Source: Pelargonium cotyledonis
Taxonomy: Eukaryota > Streptophyta > Magnoliopsida > Geraniales > Geraniaceae
NCBI GenBank assembly: GCA_036897625.1
Contig: JAYMTA010000111.1
Location: 1 to 40,271 of the forward strand
Length of the DNA: 40,271 nucleotides
Reading direction: 5' to 3'
Under the pieces are notes generated by a model that was given only the letters and a program-made list of their open reading frames with translations, was not told the DNA's origin and made no database searches. Both the position numbers and the translations under genes were made by a program. Of this stretch, positions 22,028 to 33,500 are shown in pieces. Numbering within the stretch: position 1 is the first letter of the stretch; every line of letters begins with the position of its first letter.

Positions 22028-25000
22028 ATGGATTTGCTAAAATGTTGCCACCTTGCATTGCTGTGCTGCTTTTCTCTCACATTTCTTGTTCATGCCCAAG
22101 ATCAACGAGGTAATTTGCTTACCTATATGTGTACTCAAATACATGTAAATATCAGTTTTTATTCACTAAACTCGGGTAGCGTTTGGATAAAACATTTCAG
22201 AATGTGACTAGGGTCGTTCCAGTCCTTTTTCGGGCATGTTCTTTACCAATAACTGGATTCTTTTTCTTAGAACTGAATCAACGGATAAAATGTGTGTTGC
22301 GTTCGAAAATTAAAAGAATGTCTAGTTCTTTTGTTTTTTTCGTTTATTCAGTTAATACACTTACTAGAAAATCGAGCCCTCCTTGATTAGGAGTTAGGTG
22401 CAGTCGCACATCTTACATATGCTAATTTATGTACGACCCTGAATGTGAGCAAGAATCAAGAATACCACCATAATCCGAACATGAACAACGAGAATCAAAT
22501 TTACAATTCACTCGTACAAAAATTCTAACCCGAACGCTAACTTAGATCTAACTTTTCTCTTTCTTTTTTCAGGCTACATCAGCATAGACTGTGGATTATC
22601 CACTCCCTACACTGATGTCAACACAGGCATCAACTATGTTTCTGATGCAAACTACATAGAAAGTGGAGTAAACAAGAATGTTTCACCAATGTTCGATACT
22701 GATACTCTCGATCACCATTTGCTCACTCTTCGAAACTTCCCCGAAGGTGCGAGAAACTGCTACACTCTCGCACCTCCGCAGGGAAAAGGAAACAGGTATT
22801 TGATCCGAGCCAGATTTTTGCACGGGAACTATGATGGCGATACGCTACCTCGTTTTGATCTGTATCTCGGAGTTAATCTCTGGGACACAGTGACTTTTGA
22901 CAGTTCAGCCACCATTTTGAGTAAGGAGATTGTGCACACTCCTGCAGCGGACGATATAAACGTTTGCCTAGTGAATAAAGGCTCGGGAACGCCATTTATA
23001 TCGTCGTTGGAGCTTCGGTTCTTGAAGAACTCGACTTATAGAACTCCTTATCAGTCCCTTGCTATGTTTAGCAGGTTCGATCTTGGTGCAACAGGCAATA
23101 CAACAATCAGGTATGTGTGTTTGTTGTTTTCTTTTTTATGTTTGGAGAAAAGTTTTAAACGAATTCGTTTACAATCTTTTTGCATTTCTTGAATTGTTTA
23201 AAAGTATTAGTTTCCGCTCGAGGACCGTTATTTGGAACATCTAGGTTAATAAATGCACAAATGTTACGTGTCATCAGAGGTACCTTGATCGAGAAGTAAC
23301 TAATAGTTTTGAGTTGTTAGATCACCGTTTATATTAATGTTTAGACTTATGGACCGTCCTAAAGTGTTGTTTGAGCTCCCTAGAAAGCGTCTGTCTGCAT
23401 AATTTATTTTGTATATTGGAATAATCTCAGCCAATAATGATTTGACTAAAACTTTTTGCTCTCTTTACGAGGTATGTAGGATTTTTCATTAAATTAATAC
23501 TCATATTTACCCCCAGTAAATTCGTGGGCGCAAAGCACCTGAATTTATTTGTTTTGTATCTTAGCTAAGTCTCAACCACTGGATCTATTTGTTTTTAGGT
23601 ACAAGGACGACGTCTATGACCGTTTCTGGTCGCCCTTCAACTTAGGGGAAACTCAGCTAAAATTTACGAATCTCACCATCGACGCGAGAGGGTCCAACGA
23701 CTTCCACCCTCCGGGGATCGTAATGGCGACGGCACAAACATCGTCAAACGTGTCGGACGACCTGGACTTCCATTGGAGTCCTGATGATCCCACCACCTTG
23801 CACTATGTGTACTTGCACTTCACTGAGGTGGAGCTTCTTGATGCCAACCAAACCAGAGAGTTCAACATATCAGCAAATGGGAAGTTGTTTTATGGGCCTC
23901 TTGTTCCTGATTACTTGTACACCACAACTGTGTTTGCCACAAGTGCTTTGAGTGGAGAGACCATTCAGTTCTCAATCTTTAGAACTGAGAGATCAACTCT
24001 TCCTCCAATCCTCAGTGCCATTGAGGTTTATATAGTTAAAGACTCATCACAGCAAGAAACAAATCAACAAGATGGTATGTGTTCTAAGCATTCATTTTAT
24101 TAATGTTTTCTTTTTCCTTTGGGTGGTGATTCGTTTTCGAGAGGGTGAGTCTTGACGCAACAATAAAGTTAAAAAAGTCTCGTATCTACAAGTTGTATAC
24201 ACAAACGGTAAAACCATAAAATACCTGATTTTTTGTGTTTTGTCCCGATTTAGATACTGAATTTATTTTTAACTCAAAATAGTCTCTGAATTTTCGTATT
24301 TTGACCTAAAATAGTTCATAAACTTTCGTGTCTCGACCTAATTTGGCCCCCGAACATTTTTCAAGCCAAAATAGTCCATGAACTAAATCGGGTCAAAACA
24401 TAAAAGTTCATGCAAGAACTATTTTGGGTAAAAAAAAAGTTAAATGACCAAATTAGATCAAAAAACAAAAGTTTGGGAAGTATTTTAAGTTAAAATAAGT
24501 TTATAAACTAAATCAGGTCAAAACATAAACGTTCATAGATCAAATTAGGACTTTTATCAACTATTAATGTTGGGAGTCTAATTTTTTTTTTTTTTTTTTT
24601 ATCGGCAATAGCTACTTTAATATTCAAGATACAAAGCACAAGTGGTCTCAAACCAATAAAAGAAAAAACAGTGAAGTACAACCCATACAACTAAACAGTG
24701 ACAGCTATGCTTGGAGAGAGTGAATTGATATTCTTGGAATGTGAGTGAAGCAAATATGAGACTTAATTGAGGTTTGTGAACACGTGCATGAGGGTTAATT
24801 CTCTTATAAGGTGAGTGGAGCAAAAAGACTTCGTTGGGAGTCTAATCTTAATACTCTCTCCATTCAAAATGAGTTTTTTTTTTTTTTTTTAATTTTTATT
24901 TTGAGAAAAACTAAACAAAAGTTAGTTAGCACGATATATTTACTCTAACATAGGCCTAAAACTATTATTTTGTCTAGTGAACAGTTTAAAATAATAAATA

Positions 25001-28000
25001 AATAAAATTGTCCAAACTGCACAATAGTGAGAGTCTCGTGCACTGGACCGCCACTATGATGAATAATTGTTCTTTATATTGATGCAAAACCAATGCAAGT
25101 TTGTGTCTATTTTTAACAACTTTGCACTATGCATATGGAAATATTAGTTGATGGCATATTGGATATCAAATCCACCTATGGAGTGAAGAAGATTTGGCAA
25201 GGAGATCCATGTGCTCCTCAAGGTTACTCATGGGAAGGTGTTACTTGCAACTTCAATAATTCAGATTCTCCTCAAATTACATCCTTGTAAGTACACATAA
25301 CCTTAAAAATAACACATACCAATTTTACATCTACATTTGATTACCTTCAAATCATAATTTTCTTCACACAATATGTTATCAGGAACTTGTCGTCCGCCGG
25401 ATTGTCCGGAGAGATAGCTTCTTCCATATCCAAGCTTACGTCGTTACAATATCTGTAAGCATCTCGAAACACGAAAGTTCATGAACTATTTTGAGTTAAA
25501 AATAAATTCAAAGACTAAATATGATCATGTCATTGTGATTTGTGATCATCAAAATTGTACTCCCTCCGTCCCAAAATGAGTGTCCTGTTTGTCTAAATTA
25601 TGAGTGTCTTGTTTCTATTTTTAGTCTATTATATTATTGTTTTTACCATATTACCCTTATCACTTATGCACATGGGCAGATTTGCACATGTGGTGTAGGT
25701 GGAAAAGTGAGGGTAATATTGAAATCACACTAAATTATTTTGTAATTCGTAATTTTTGCAAAAAATGGAAACAATACACTCATTTTGGGACGGAGGGAAT
25801 ATTACAATTTGACATAATCTAAGTTTTGTTTCAGGGATTTATCAAACAATAACTTAACTGGCACCGTGCCCGATTTTCTATCCCAACTGCCATTAACAGT
25901 CCTGTAAGAAGTTACTGATATTTGATTAACAAACACATTTTATTTACAAAATCATGGTACAGATCAATCATGCTCATTTCAATATTGCTCCATTTTTTTT
26001 GCAGAAACTTGGCAGGAAATCAGCTCACAGGTTCAGTTCCAAGCAAACTCATTGAGAAATCAAATAAAGGATTGCTTACACTAAGGTCTATTTCCCATAA
26101 TTTATAATGTATTAGATTATTAGTTAGAGAAAAAATTATCAACTAATTCGGTCCATGAACTAATTTTATGTTTCAAAATAGTCCATCAACTACTAAAAGC
26201 CGACCAAAATTAATAGCTCGCAACATTAACATTCGTTAAATATCTGTTTCGAGTTTTTCTTTTACTACTATAAGTCGGTAGATCAGAGAGACTAATGGAA
26301 GATTGGAAGTTATCGTTGATGACCATTTTGGTTGGTTTTCAATATATTTGGGACTATTTTGGCATAAAGTTAGTTTATGTATCAAATTAGTCCGTCAGCA
26401 GAGCTGACAGAAAAGCTAACAAAATGAACGTCGATGACCATTTTGACATAAAGTTAGTTCGTGTATCGAAAATTGGTCGATTCTTGATACCATGTAGGTG
26501 GCATTTTTACTTGTCGTATTTTCGATTCTTACGAGTATATTGCTTCCAGTGTGACCGGGAATCCAGAACTTTGCGCGACCGGTTCATGTCAGAATAAGAA
26601 GAAAAAGAGTAGCATTGTTATTCCTGTGGCAGCAGTAGTTGCTGGACTGGTTGTTCTCTTGTTGGCTGTAATAGCCATAGTATGTTGCATTAAAAGGAAG
26701 AGAAAACAAGGTATTGTTGCACTCATCCTTATTTTTTAAGGTTGTAATAATATTTGTTTCTATTCCTTATGTGAGCGTTGACGCAACAGTAATGTTGTTG
26801 TCCGGTGATATTGAGGTAACATATTTGAGTCAGTAAAACAGTCTCTCTGCAAAAGAAGGGAAAAACTGCGGTCAAGTAGGACCTTCCATAGCCCTCACAA
26901 AGGCACGAGCCTCGTGTACTGACTGAACGCCCCTTTGTCTATCAAATAATGACTCGTCAATAAGATTGTTGTCTCGTGATCTTGAGGTCACAAATTTGAG
27001 TCACTAAAACAGTCTCTCTGCAAAAACCGAGAAAAAAACTGCCTACTAAAACAACAATTTGTTGCTCTATCAGTTGGTGTTGTTCAGAAGCTTGGAGCTG
27101 GGAATAATGTGGATCCCGAAACCAAAAACTATAGCAGATCCTTGGAATCAAAGAAACGCCAATTCACGTACGCTGAGATCCTAACCATAACCAACAACTT
27201 TGAGAGAGTTCTTGGAAAAGGAGGGTTTGGGACAGTGTACCATGGCTCCTTGAGTGATGGCTCTCAAGTAGCTGTGAAAATGCTCTCAGAATCATCAGCA
27301 CAAGGTTATCAGCAGTTTCATGCAGAGGTATGTACATACATTTATTTACCAATTTTAAGGTTGTTCTTGCATGTTTAAACATAGGTTTAATGAACAATAT
27401 TTGAATCTTTACAGGTAAAGCTTTTGATGAGAGTTCATCATAGAAACTTGACTGTTCTCATTGGGTACTGCAATGAAGGTACAAACATGGGGCTCATCTA
27501 TGAGTACATGGCTAATGGAAACTTGGAGAGACATTTGTCAGGTCAGTTGAAGTTTATGTCTTCCACATTTGCTTCATTATTGCTTAAGGCACTTGCTTCT
27601 CTCGATGTCTGATGCTTGAGCTTCAGTTGTTACGCTCGCTGATAAATAAATAAAAACATTTGCTTCATTATTTTGGTTCATGTAATTAAAAAAATTTTAA
27701 TTGTTGGATGCAGAGAAAAATGCATATGCCCTTAGCTGGGAGGACAGGTTGAGAATAGCAATGGACTCAGCACAAGGTTAGTAGCAAATAAGCCAATAGC
27801 TTTACCTACTTTATGAATCCTCGGTTTTACTTTCCGCCAAAGCTTGAACGAATAAAAAATGCAGGACTCGAGTACCTGCACAATGGTTGCAAGCCACCCA
27901 TAGTCCACAGAGACATCAAGTCCACAAACATATTGTTGAATGAGAGGTTCCAAGCCAAATTGGCTGATTTTGGGCTTTCCAGGATCTTCCCAATGGAGGG

Positions 28001-28676
28001 TGTCACCAGAACCCATGTTTCCACAGTTGTTGCTGGCACTCCTGGATACCTTGACCCTGAGTAAGTAGATCTCAGTTTCGAGTTTCGGTTGTTACGTTTG
28101 CTGATAAAAATAAAAAGTCATTTCTGTTCTTAGTGCACCTGACTTGATGCAACATATATGCCATACAGATGATCATTTATTGTTACTAAATGCATTATTA
28201 TCATATCGTGTCTATGATTTTATAAAACTCGCTGACATAAGCTACATTTTCTGTCTTGCAGATACTATGTATCGAACTGGTTAAACGAGAAGAGCGATGT
28301 GTACAGCTTCGGGGTTGTGCTCATGGAGATCATCACAAGCCGGCCCGTGATCATAAAAAGTCATGAGAATGTTCACATAAGCCAATGGCTACACTCCATG
28401 GTGCAAAATGGGGACATCAACAACATAGTGGATCCAAGACTGAGGGCAAATTTTGATGCCAACTCTGCATGGAAAGCTGTGGAAATAGCAATGACTTGTG
28501 TGTCTACAACTTCCATGGAAAGGCCAACAATGAACCAAGTAGTGATGGGCTTGAAGGAGTGCTTGGAGGCAGAGATGGCTAGAATGAAGTATAGCTCACA
28601 AACTGATCAGTCCAAGGACTCCATTGAGCTCATCACTAAGACTATGGACACTGGATTGTCTCCAATGGCTAGGTAA
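22028..28676 (+). CDS. Malectin-like LRR receptor kinase (LRR-I subfamily), copy 1
   Basis: The thirteen exons are 22028-22109, 22573-23110, 23599-24074, 25148-25286, 25383-25454, 25835-25903, 26005-26085, 26550-26710, 27074-27327, 27415-27541, 27714-27776, 27865-28060 and 28262-28676. They join in frame to 890 residues. The order is: signal peptide (1-23, ending LVHA); malectin-like domain (about 29-365, [31 protein letters not shown]); WQGDPC; about three LRRs (400-485), one exon each; transmembrane helix (about 508-533); and kinase (from about 580). The kinase has GKGGFG 587-592, Lys608, HRD 702-704, DFG 722-724 and GTPGYLDPE, all intact, so it should be an active RD Ser/Thr kinase at the plasma membrane. 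The C-terminus ends SPMAR. Relatives (FRK1, IOS1, SIF groups) act in immunity and symbiosis; the ligand is unknown. The introns carry several transposon copies. Confidence 0.95.
22175..22541. mobile_element. Tourist-like MITE, about 367 bp
   Basis: GGTAGCGTTTGGATAA at the left is mirrored by CCCGAACGCTAAC at the right, followed by TTA. These are the same termini as the 81-bp copy at 8020. The left target site is not a clear TTA. It fills most of intron 1 of receptor kinase 1. Confidence 0.65.
24232..24545. repeat. Degenerate 'TCCATGAACTATTTTG' repeat, copy A
   Basis: This contains many variants of AAAATAGTCCATGAACT and its inverse, interleaved with GACCAAATTAG-like words. The same family appears at 25,464-25,530, 26,130-26,500 and 31,838-32,122. 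Copy A lies in intron 3 of receptor kinase 1. The class is not recognised; the fold-back layout suggests a non-autonomous DNA element. Confidence 0.55.
24569..24846 (-). mobile_element. Short poly(A) retroposon with 14-bp target duplications
   Basis: GTTGGGAGTCTAAT occurs exactly at 24,569-24,582 and 24,833-24,846. Between them, read on the minus strand, a 250-bp body ends in TATTGCCGAT and an A-tract of about 18. This is the structure of LINE-machinery insertion. The body could be a 5'-truncated LINE 3' end, a SINE, or a retrocopied mRNA tail; a LINE is my first guess. It lies antisense in intron 3 of receptor kinase 1. Confidence 0.75.
24854..24880. mobile_element. Possible lone Stowaway terminus
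   Basis: TA then CTCTCTCCATTCAAAATGAG resembles a mutated Stowaway left end. No matching right end was found in the intron. Confidence 0.3.
25560..25799. mobile_element. Stowaway MITE, 240 bp, whole
   Basis: CTCCCTCCGTCCCAAAATGA at the left mirrors TCATTTTGGGACGGAGGGAA at the right, with TA at 25,558-25,559 and 25,800-25,801. It lies in intron 5 of receptor kinase 1. The half-element at 1-82 is its close relative. Confidence 0.9.
26130..26500. repeat. Degenerate 'TCCATGAACT' repeat, copy B
   Basis: In intron 7 of receptor kinase 1, GGTCCATGAACTAATTTTAT and CCGACCAAAATTAA on the left are echoed in inverse by GATGACCATTTTGGTTGG and AAATTAGTCCGTCAGCAG on the right. It belongs to the same family as the copies at 24,232 and 31,838. 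Confidence 0.5.
26778..27044. mobile_element. Two SINE-like units in tandem (Au-like)
   Basis: Unit 1 (about 26,778-26,940) and a shorter unit 2 (about 26,947-27,044) share GTTGTTGTC, GTGAT, TTGAGGT, ATTTGAGTCA, TAAAACAGTCTCTCTGCAAAA and AAAAACTGC. ATTTGAGTC sits where a tRNA box B would be, and the CAGTCTCTCTGCAAAA block plus GCACGAGCCTCGTGTACTG resemble the plant Au SINE family. They fill intron 8 of receptor kinase 1. The assignment is from memory of the family consensus. Confidence 0.5.
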
Positions 28677-30507
28677 TGTTTTTTGGGTTTGTGGGTATGG
28701 AAAAAGTTTGTGCCTTTGTGTGTGTAAAAGCTTGTGATGATGATATGGTCCTAATGGGATGTTTCTAAGTATAGTTTTTGTAATATGGATTGTTTTGTAG
28801 TTTATAATGTCAAAGAAAAGGATTTGTATTTTGATTAGTTTGGTTTTTATATTATTTAACAAATAAATAAAGCATAGTTCTCAAATTGAGTTAGTCTTTT
28901 AACATGATGCTAGAGTTGTTGGGCATCTACAAGTTTATTCTCGTCCTTTTTAAAGTTCGCTTGAAAGACTATCTCTCTTCGATCCACCATTTACAACGTT
29001 AAAAGTGAAAATAGGTTCTCTATCTTCTTTTATCGGTCCGTCAGTAAAAGTTATAATGTGAATGTCTTCTGTATCTTCTCTCACTAGTCTGCCTGCAAAG
29101 TCATAGCGAGCTTGCATATGAAAGAACGTGTCTGCGTGTGAGATTATAATATTAAAAATATAAATTAAGAGTTCAACTATCAAATTAAGCTATCAGTTGA
29201 ATTGATGTTTTAGAATGTATAAATCTTTAATTACAAATAAGAACGCTAAGAGGTTGTCGCTTTTTGACCTTTAAGTCTTTGATACAAGTCGAGAAAACGG
29301 TGAGATTGATGCTTTGTGACCTTGAGGCCTCAGATTTAAGTGAGAGAATGGTAAAGATTGTTGCTTTTGTGACTTTGTGGTTAACAGTAAAGTCAATGCA
29401 TTGAGACGATTATGTTCAATTAAAAAATCATAAAATTGTGATTCTGTGTGCTTTAAACCGCAACTTTTGAGATCACGAGTTTGAATTAAAAGACAATAAG
29501 CTTGAACACACAAATATCTAAAACTCGATCCGTTTTTTTAGGTTGAGTGAACTTAACAAATTCAACTCGAAACTCAAATTATTAACTTTATACTAGTTGA
29601 GTAACTCCATCAAAATACTGAGAATATCGAACACTGGACCAACATTTTATTTCATGTCAGCTTACCTAATGCAACTCTCAGCTAGACATTTCGTCGAACA
29701 CATCAACCGCATAATTTTATATGCTAACCCGAGGCTGTTTCAAAAACCCATGACAACACCAACCGCTACAGCCACCGACCACCGACCGCCGGCGGACTTC
29801 AACGGAACCGCCGCGGCCGCCGCATCCGATATTGTGTGCTGCGACTCGAAACTGTTGAGGTTTCGATTGGGGGATTTAGAAGAAGAAAAAGTCTGGGGAG
29901 ATAGTTCAATGCTTCCAAATGGAGATGTGTTGAGGTATGGTTTTTCATGGTCAACAAGAAAACTAATATTCTATATATTGTTTCATTTTTTAATCAATTT
30001 TGAAATGGATTTATCTCTAGTTTCTCCACTATTTAATTGTATACAAAGTGACAAGGCCAAGTCCAAATTAAGGAACTTCCATGAAAAATGTTTACAGTTT
30101 CTTGAACAATTCAACTGAAGTGATGTCAAATTCACCTGTTCTTGAGTCTAAGACTCAAAGGAGTATTATAAACATTGTAGATTGTGTTGGTCAATTCAAT
30201 AATGAGTTTTCACATGAAAATTGTTGGAGATGAAGTGTTCAATTTGTAGAAATTAACTAATGAGAGTAGATGCAATTTGCTCATATGATCGGGATAGGGA
30301 TGGGGATGTAGGGGCCGGAGGGTGGACTCGTTCAACGACCCAACGAAGACTGGGTTTGTTTTCTCGAATAGTTTATTGTTATGGAAACATCTGCTAACAG
30401 CTTGATGGGTATGGACACAACTTGGTTGGTGTAGTGTATATTGGAAAGTACCCACCATAGGTTTTGGGTTTTGATTTTTCCGAGTAAGTGGAAATTTGAG
30501 GAAGTTG
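28677..30507. other. Gap between the two receptor kinases
   Basis: This starts with the 3' UTR of kinase 1. At 29,280-29,490 a decayed SINE-like patch repeats GTGACCTTGAGG and GATCACGAG words. An orphan GC-rich exon-like segment follows at 29,750-29,934. The last 390 bases are the promoter of kinase 2, with a W-box core (GGTCAA) at 30,189. Confidence 0.45.
29750..29934 (+). pseudogene. Orphan exon-like, GC-rich coding fragment
   Basis: ATG 29,750 opens 61 codons ending on a donor-like GAG/GTATGG. The peptide has a Thr/Ala-rich start (MTTPTATATDHRPPADF), then SDIVCCDSKLLRFRLGDLEE and MLPNGDVLR. The segment is far richer in G+C than everything around it, which argues for real coding origin. 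No continuing exon was found before kinase 2. I do not recognise the family. It could be a captured or left-over first exon. Confidence 0.4.
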
Positions 30508-33500
30508 ATGGATGTAGTAAAGCTTTTCGTTATTGTTTTGGCCATTGCAGTTCTTGTTCATGCTCAGGATCAATCAGGTAAAGCTTTTCGCTGCACCAGT
30601 TGTTTACATGGCGTGGAGCTGAAGTTTTTTTTTCTTATCTGCTTTCTCGTGCAGATTTCATTAGCATAGATTGTGGGGTATTAGTAGATTTTAGCTATAC
30701 GGATGGGACAACTGGCATTGCTTACACCTCTGATGCGAAATTCACAGAAACGGGTGATATTAGGGATATATCGGATAGTTTCAATGATATATCCCTCGAA
30801 CAGCAGTTTCGGAATGTCAGGAGCTTTCCCGAAGGAGCCAAGAATTGCTACACACTCAGACCTGCACAAGGAAAAGATAATAACTATCTGATTCGAGCAA
30901 GGTTCATGTATGGGAACTACGATGGCACGAACCAGGTACCGGAATTTGACCTGTATCTAGGAGTCAATAGGTGGGACTCAGTGAAACTTGGAAATCCATC
31001 TACTATTGTTACCAAGGAGATCATACATGTCCCATCAACAGATTATATATATGTCTGCCTTGTCAACACTGGCCGTGGAGTGCCTTTTATATCCGCGTTA
31101 GAGCTAAGGCTTTTGAAAAACACAACATACGCAACTAAATCTGGATCACTGGAGCTTCACGAACGATTAGATTTTGGTTCGGCAACTAATCAAACTGTCA
31201 GGTCAGTAACAAAAAATTTTGTTAAGTAAATGGTCATGCAATTTGAATATTCAGCCTTAGTTGTTGATTGCTCACATAACCTATACGTCAATTAGGTTCA
31301 AAGATGATGCTTATGATCGCATTTGGAAACCCTCCACCTTGTCTGGACTGACACAATTAAATACCTCATTTACCATTGACGCCGGCAATCACAATGATTT
31401 CCAAATACCGTCTATTGTCATGAAGACCGCACTTGCATCAATTAACAAAAGCAGTTCTGTAGGATTTTCCTGGGGAACTGATGATCCCACCTCTGAATTC
31501 TATATCTACATGCATTTTTCTGAAATTGAACGGCCTCAAGCTAATCAGTCTAGAGAGTTCAACATCTATTTGAATGGGAACTTATGGTTTGGACCTCTTG
31601 TTCCTATTTATTTATATACAAGTACGGTATTCAGTGTATCAGCTGAGAAAGGAGCGTATTTCGAGGTTTTGATTAATAGAACCAAAAATTCGAAGTTGCC
31701 TCCTCTTATCAACGCCTATGAGGTTTATAAGGTGAAGCAGCTCTTACAATCAGAAACAAACCAAGAAGATGGTATGTTCTTTATCAGAATTTTCTTGTCA
31801 TAATAATCATACTGCATTGTTCTGTTTAGGAAAAATTACTAAAACGATTCATGAACTATCAACACTTGGCTAGTTTGGTCTCTGAACTAATTTTATGCTA
31901 AAATGATCCCTCAAATACTGAAAACCGACCAAAATGGTTCCCTGCGTTACCTTCTATTAGATTTTAGTTTCAATCTTTATATTTTTTTACAGTTACATCA
32001 GCAAAGTTGACAGAAAAACTAACAGAAATCAAAGTCAGGGACTATGGTGATCAGTTTTCAATAGTTAATTGATTGACCAAATTGGTCAAGTTCTTAGAGA
32101 TCAAGGACCATTTTAATAGTTTTCATTCTGTTTATTCCATTTTGCAATGCATTTCTCTCATTTTTATTCGTATCATGTTTCCTTCAAAATACTAGTTGAT
32201 GCTATAATGAACATCAAGTCAACATATGGACTGAAGAAAAACTGGCAAGGAGATCCGTGCAACCCCAAAGATTTTTTGTGGATTGGTCTTAACTGCAGCT
32301 ATGACGGTTTTGATCCTCCGATGATCATATCCTTGTAAGTCTTTATGTGTCCGTCAAATAATGATACTTGCATTTCATCTTAACCCCAATTATCTCTTAA
32401 ACAACCCTTCAATCTGTCTTCAGGAATTTATCCTCAAGTGGATTGACTGGCGTGATCTCTCCCTCTATAACAAACCTCAGATTGATTCAGTTCTTGTAAG
32501 TGTCTCAATCTCAGATGAAACATTAGTACACAACTTGTTCCATACTAACAATTATTTTCCCATTTCAGGGATTTATCAAATAATAGTCTAACTGGGTCGG
32601 TGCCTGATTTTCTTTCTCAGATGCCATTCTTGAGGGTTATGTAAGTAATTTGTGCTTGGTGTTAATGTGAATTAATCAATACGAATATGGATGGTTATGT
32701 AATTGCTCTGTTTCTGCAGAAACCTAAGAGGAAACAAGCTCTCAGGAACTGTTCCGGATGGACTTATTCAAAAATCAAACAATGGGTCACTGCTATTGAG
32801 GTCTACTATTTGTCCTTTGCTGTTTAGTTTTCCTTGAAATTAGATACTGAGTCATTAGGACGGTTGTAGCTATAATTCCAATGCTTACATTTGTCTCAAC
32901 AATTGTATTATTGGTGCAAGTACGGGTGACAATCGAGATCTCTGTTCATCACCTCCATGCAAAAAGAAGAGGAAATTCATAATTCCACTTGTAGCATCAG
33001 TCGGTGCCGTGTGCATCCTCTTAATTGCTATTGCTATCTTGTGGAGCTTTAAAAGGAAGAAACAAGGTATAGCACTTCTTTTTTAGGCATGAAAGTTTTC
33101 GGATAATGAAAGATGGGACTTTAACTTATGGTGCAGTGCGGAAGGAGAATGGAGAAATCAATAATGAAGAGAGGGCATTGGAGACGAAATATCAATTCAC
33201 TTACTCTGAGGTTCTGATTATTACCAAAAATTTCGAGAGAGTTGTCGGCAAAGGAGGGTTTGGAACTGTTTATCATGGCTCCTTGGTGGATGGTGCTCAA
33301 GTAGCTGTGAAGATGCTCTCTTCATCAGCTGTTCAAGGGTACAAGCACTTCCAGACAGAGGTACGTCATGTGATTCCATTTTCGCTCTTCCTTTTGATCA
33401 CTGTGTGAGTTTACTCAATCCAAGAATGTTATCTTTTCAGTGTCAAAAGATTCTTGATTCTCGTTCTTGAATAAAAATTCTAATTCAAACGCTACCTTTG

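Noticed and set aside
22183-22386. 67-codon open frame upstream of kinase 1 exon 2
   Set aside because: It lies inside the Tourist-like element in intron 1 and has no recognisable motif.
29597-30118. 173-codon open frame between the kinases taken as a whole gene
   Set aside because: Only the 29,750-29,934 part has coding character. The rest is AT-rich read-through before and after a donor-like site.
30210-30545. 111-codon minus-strand frame before kinase 2
   Set aside because: It overlaps the kinase 2 promoter and signal peptide antisense, with no motif, and opens on a chance start.
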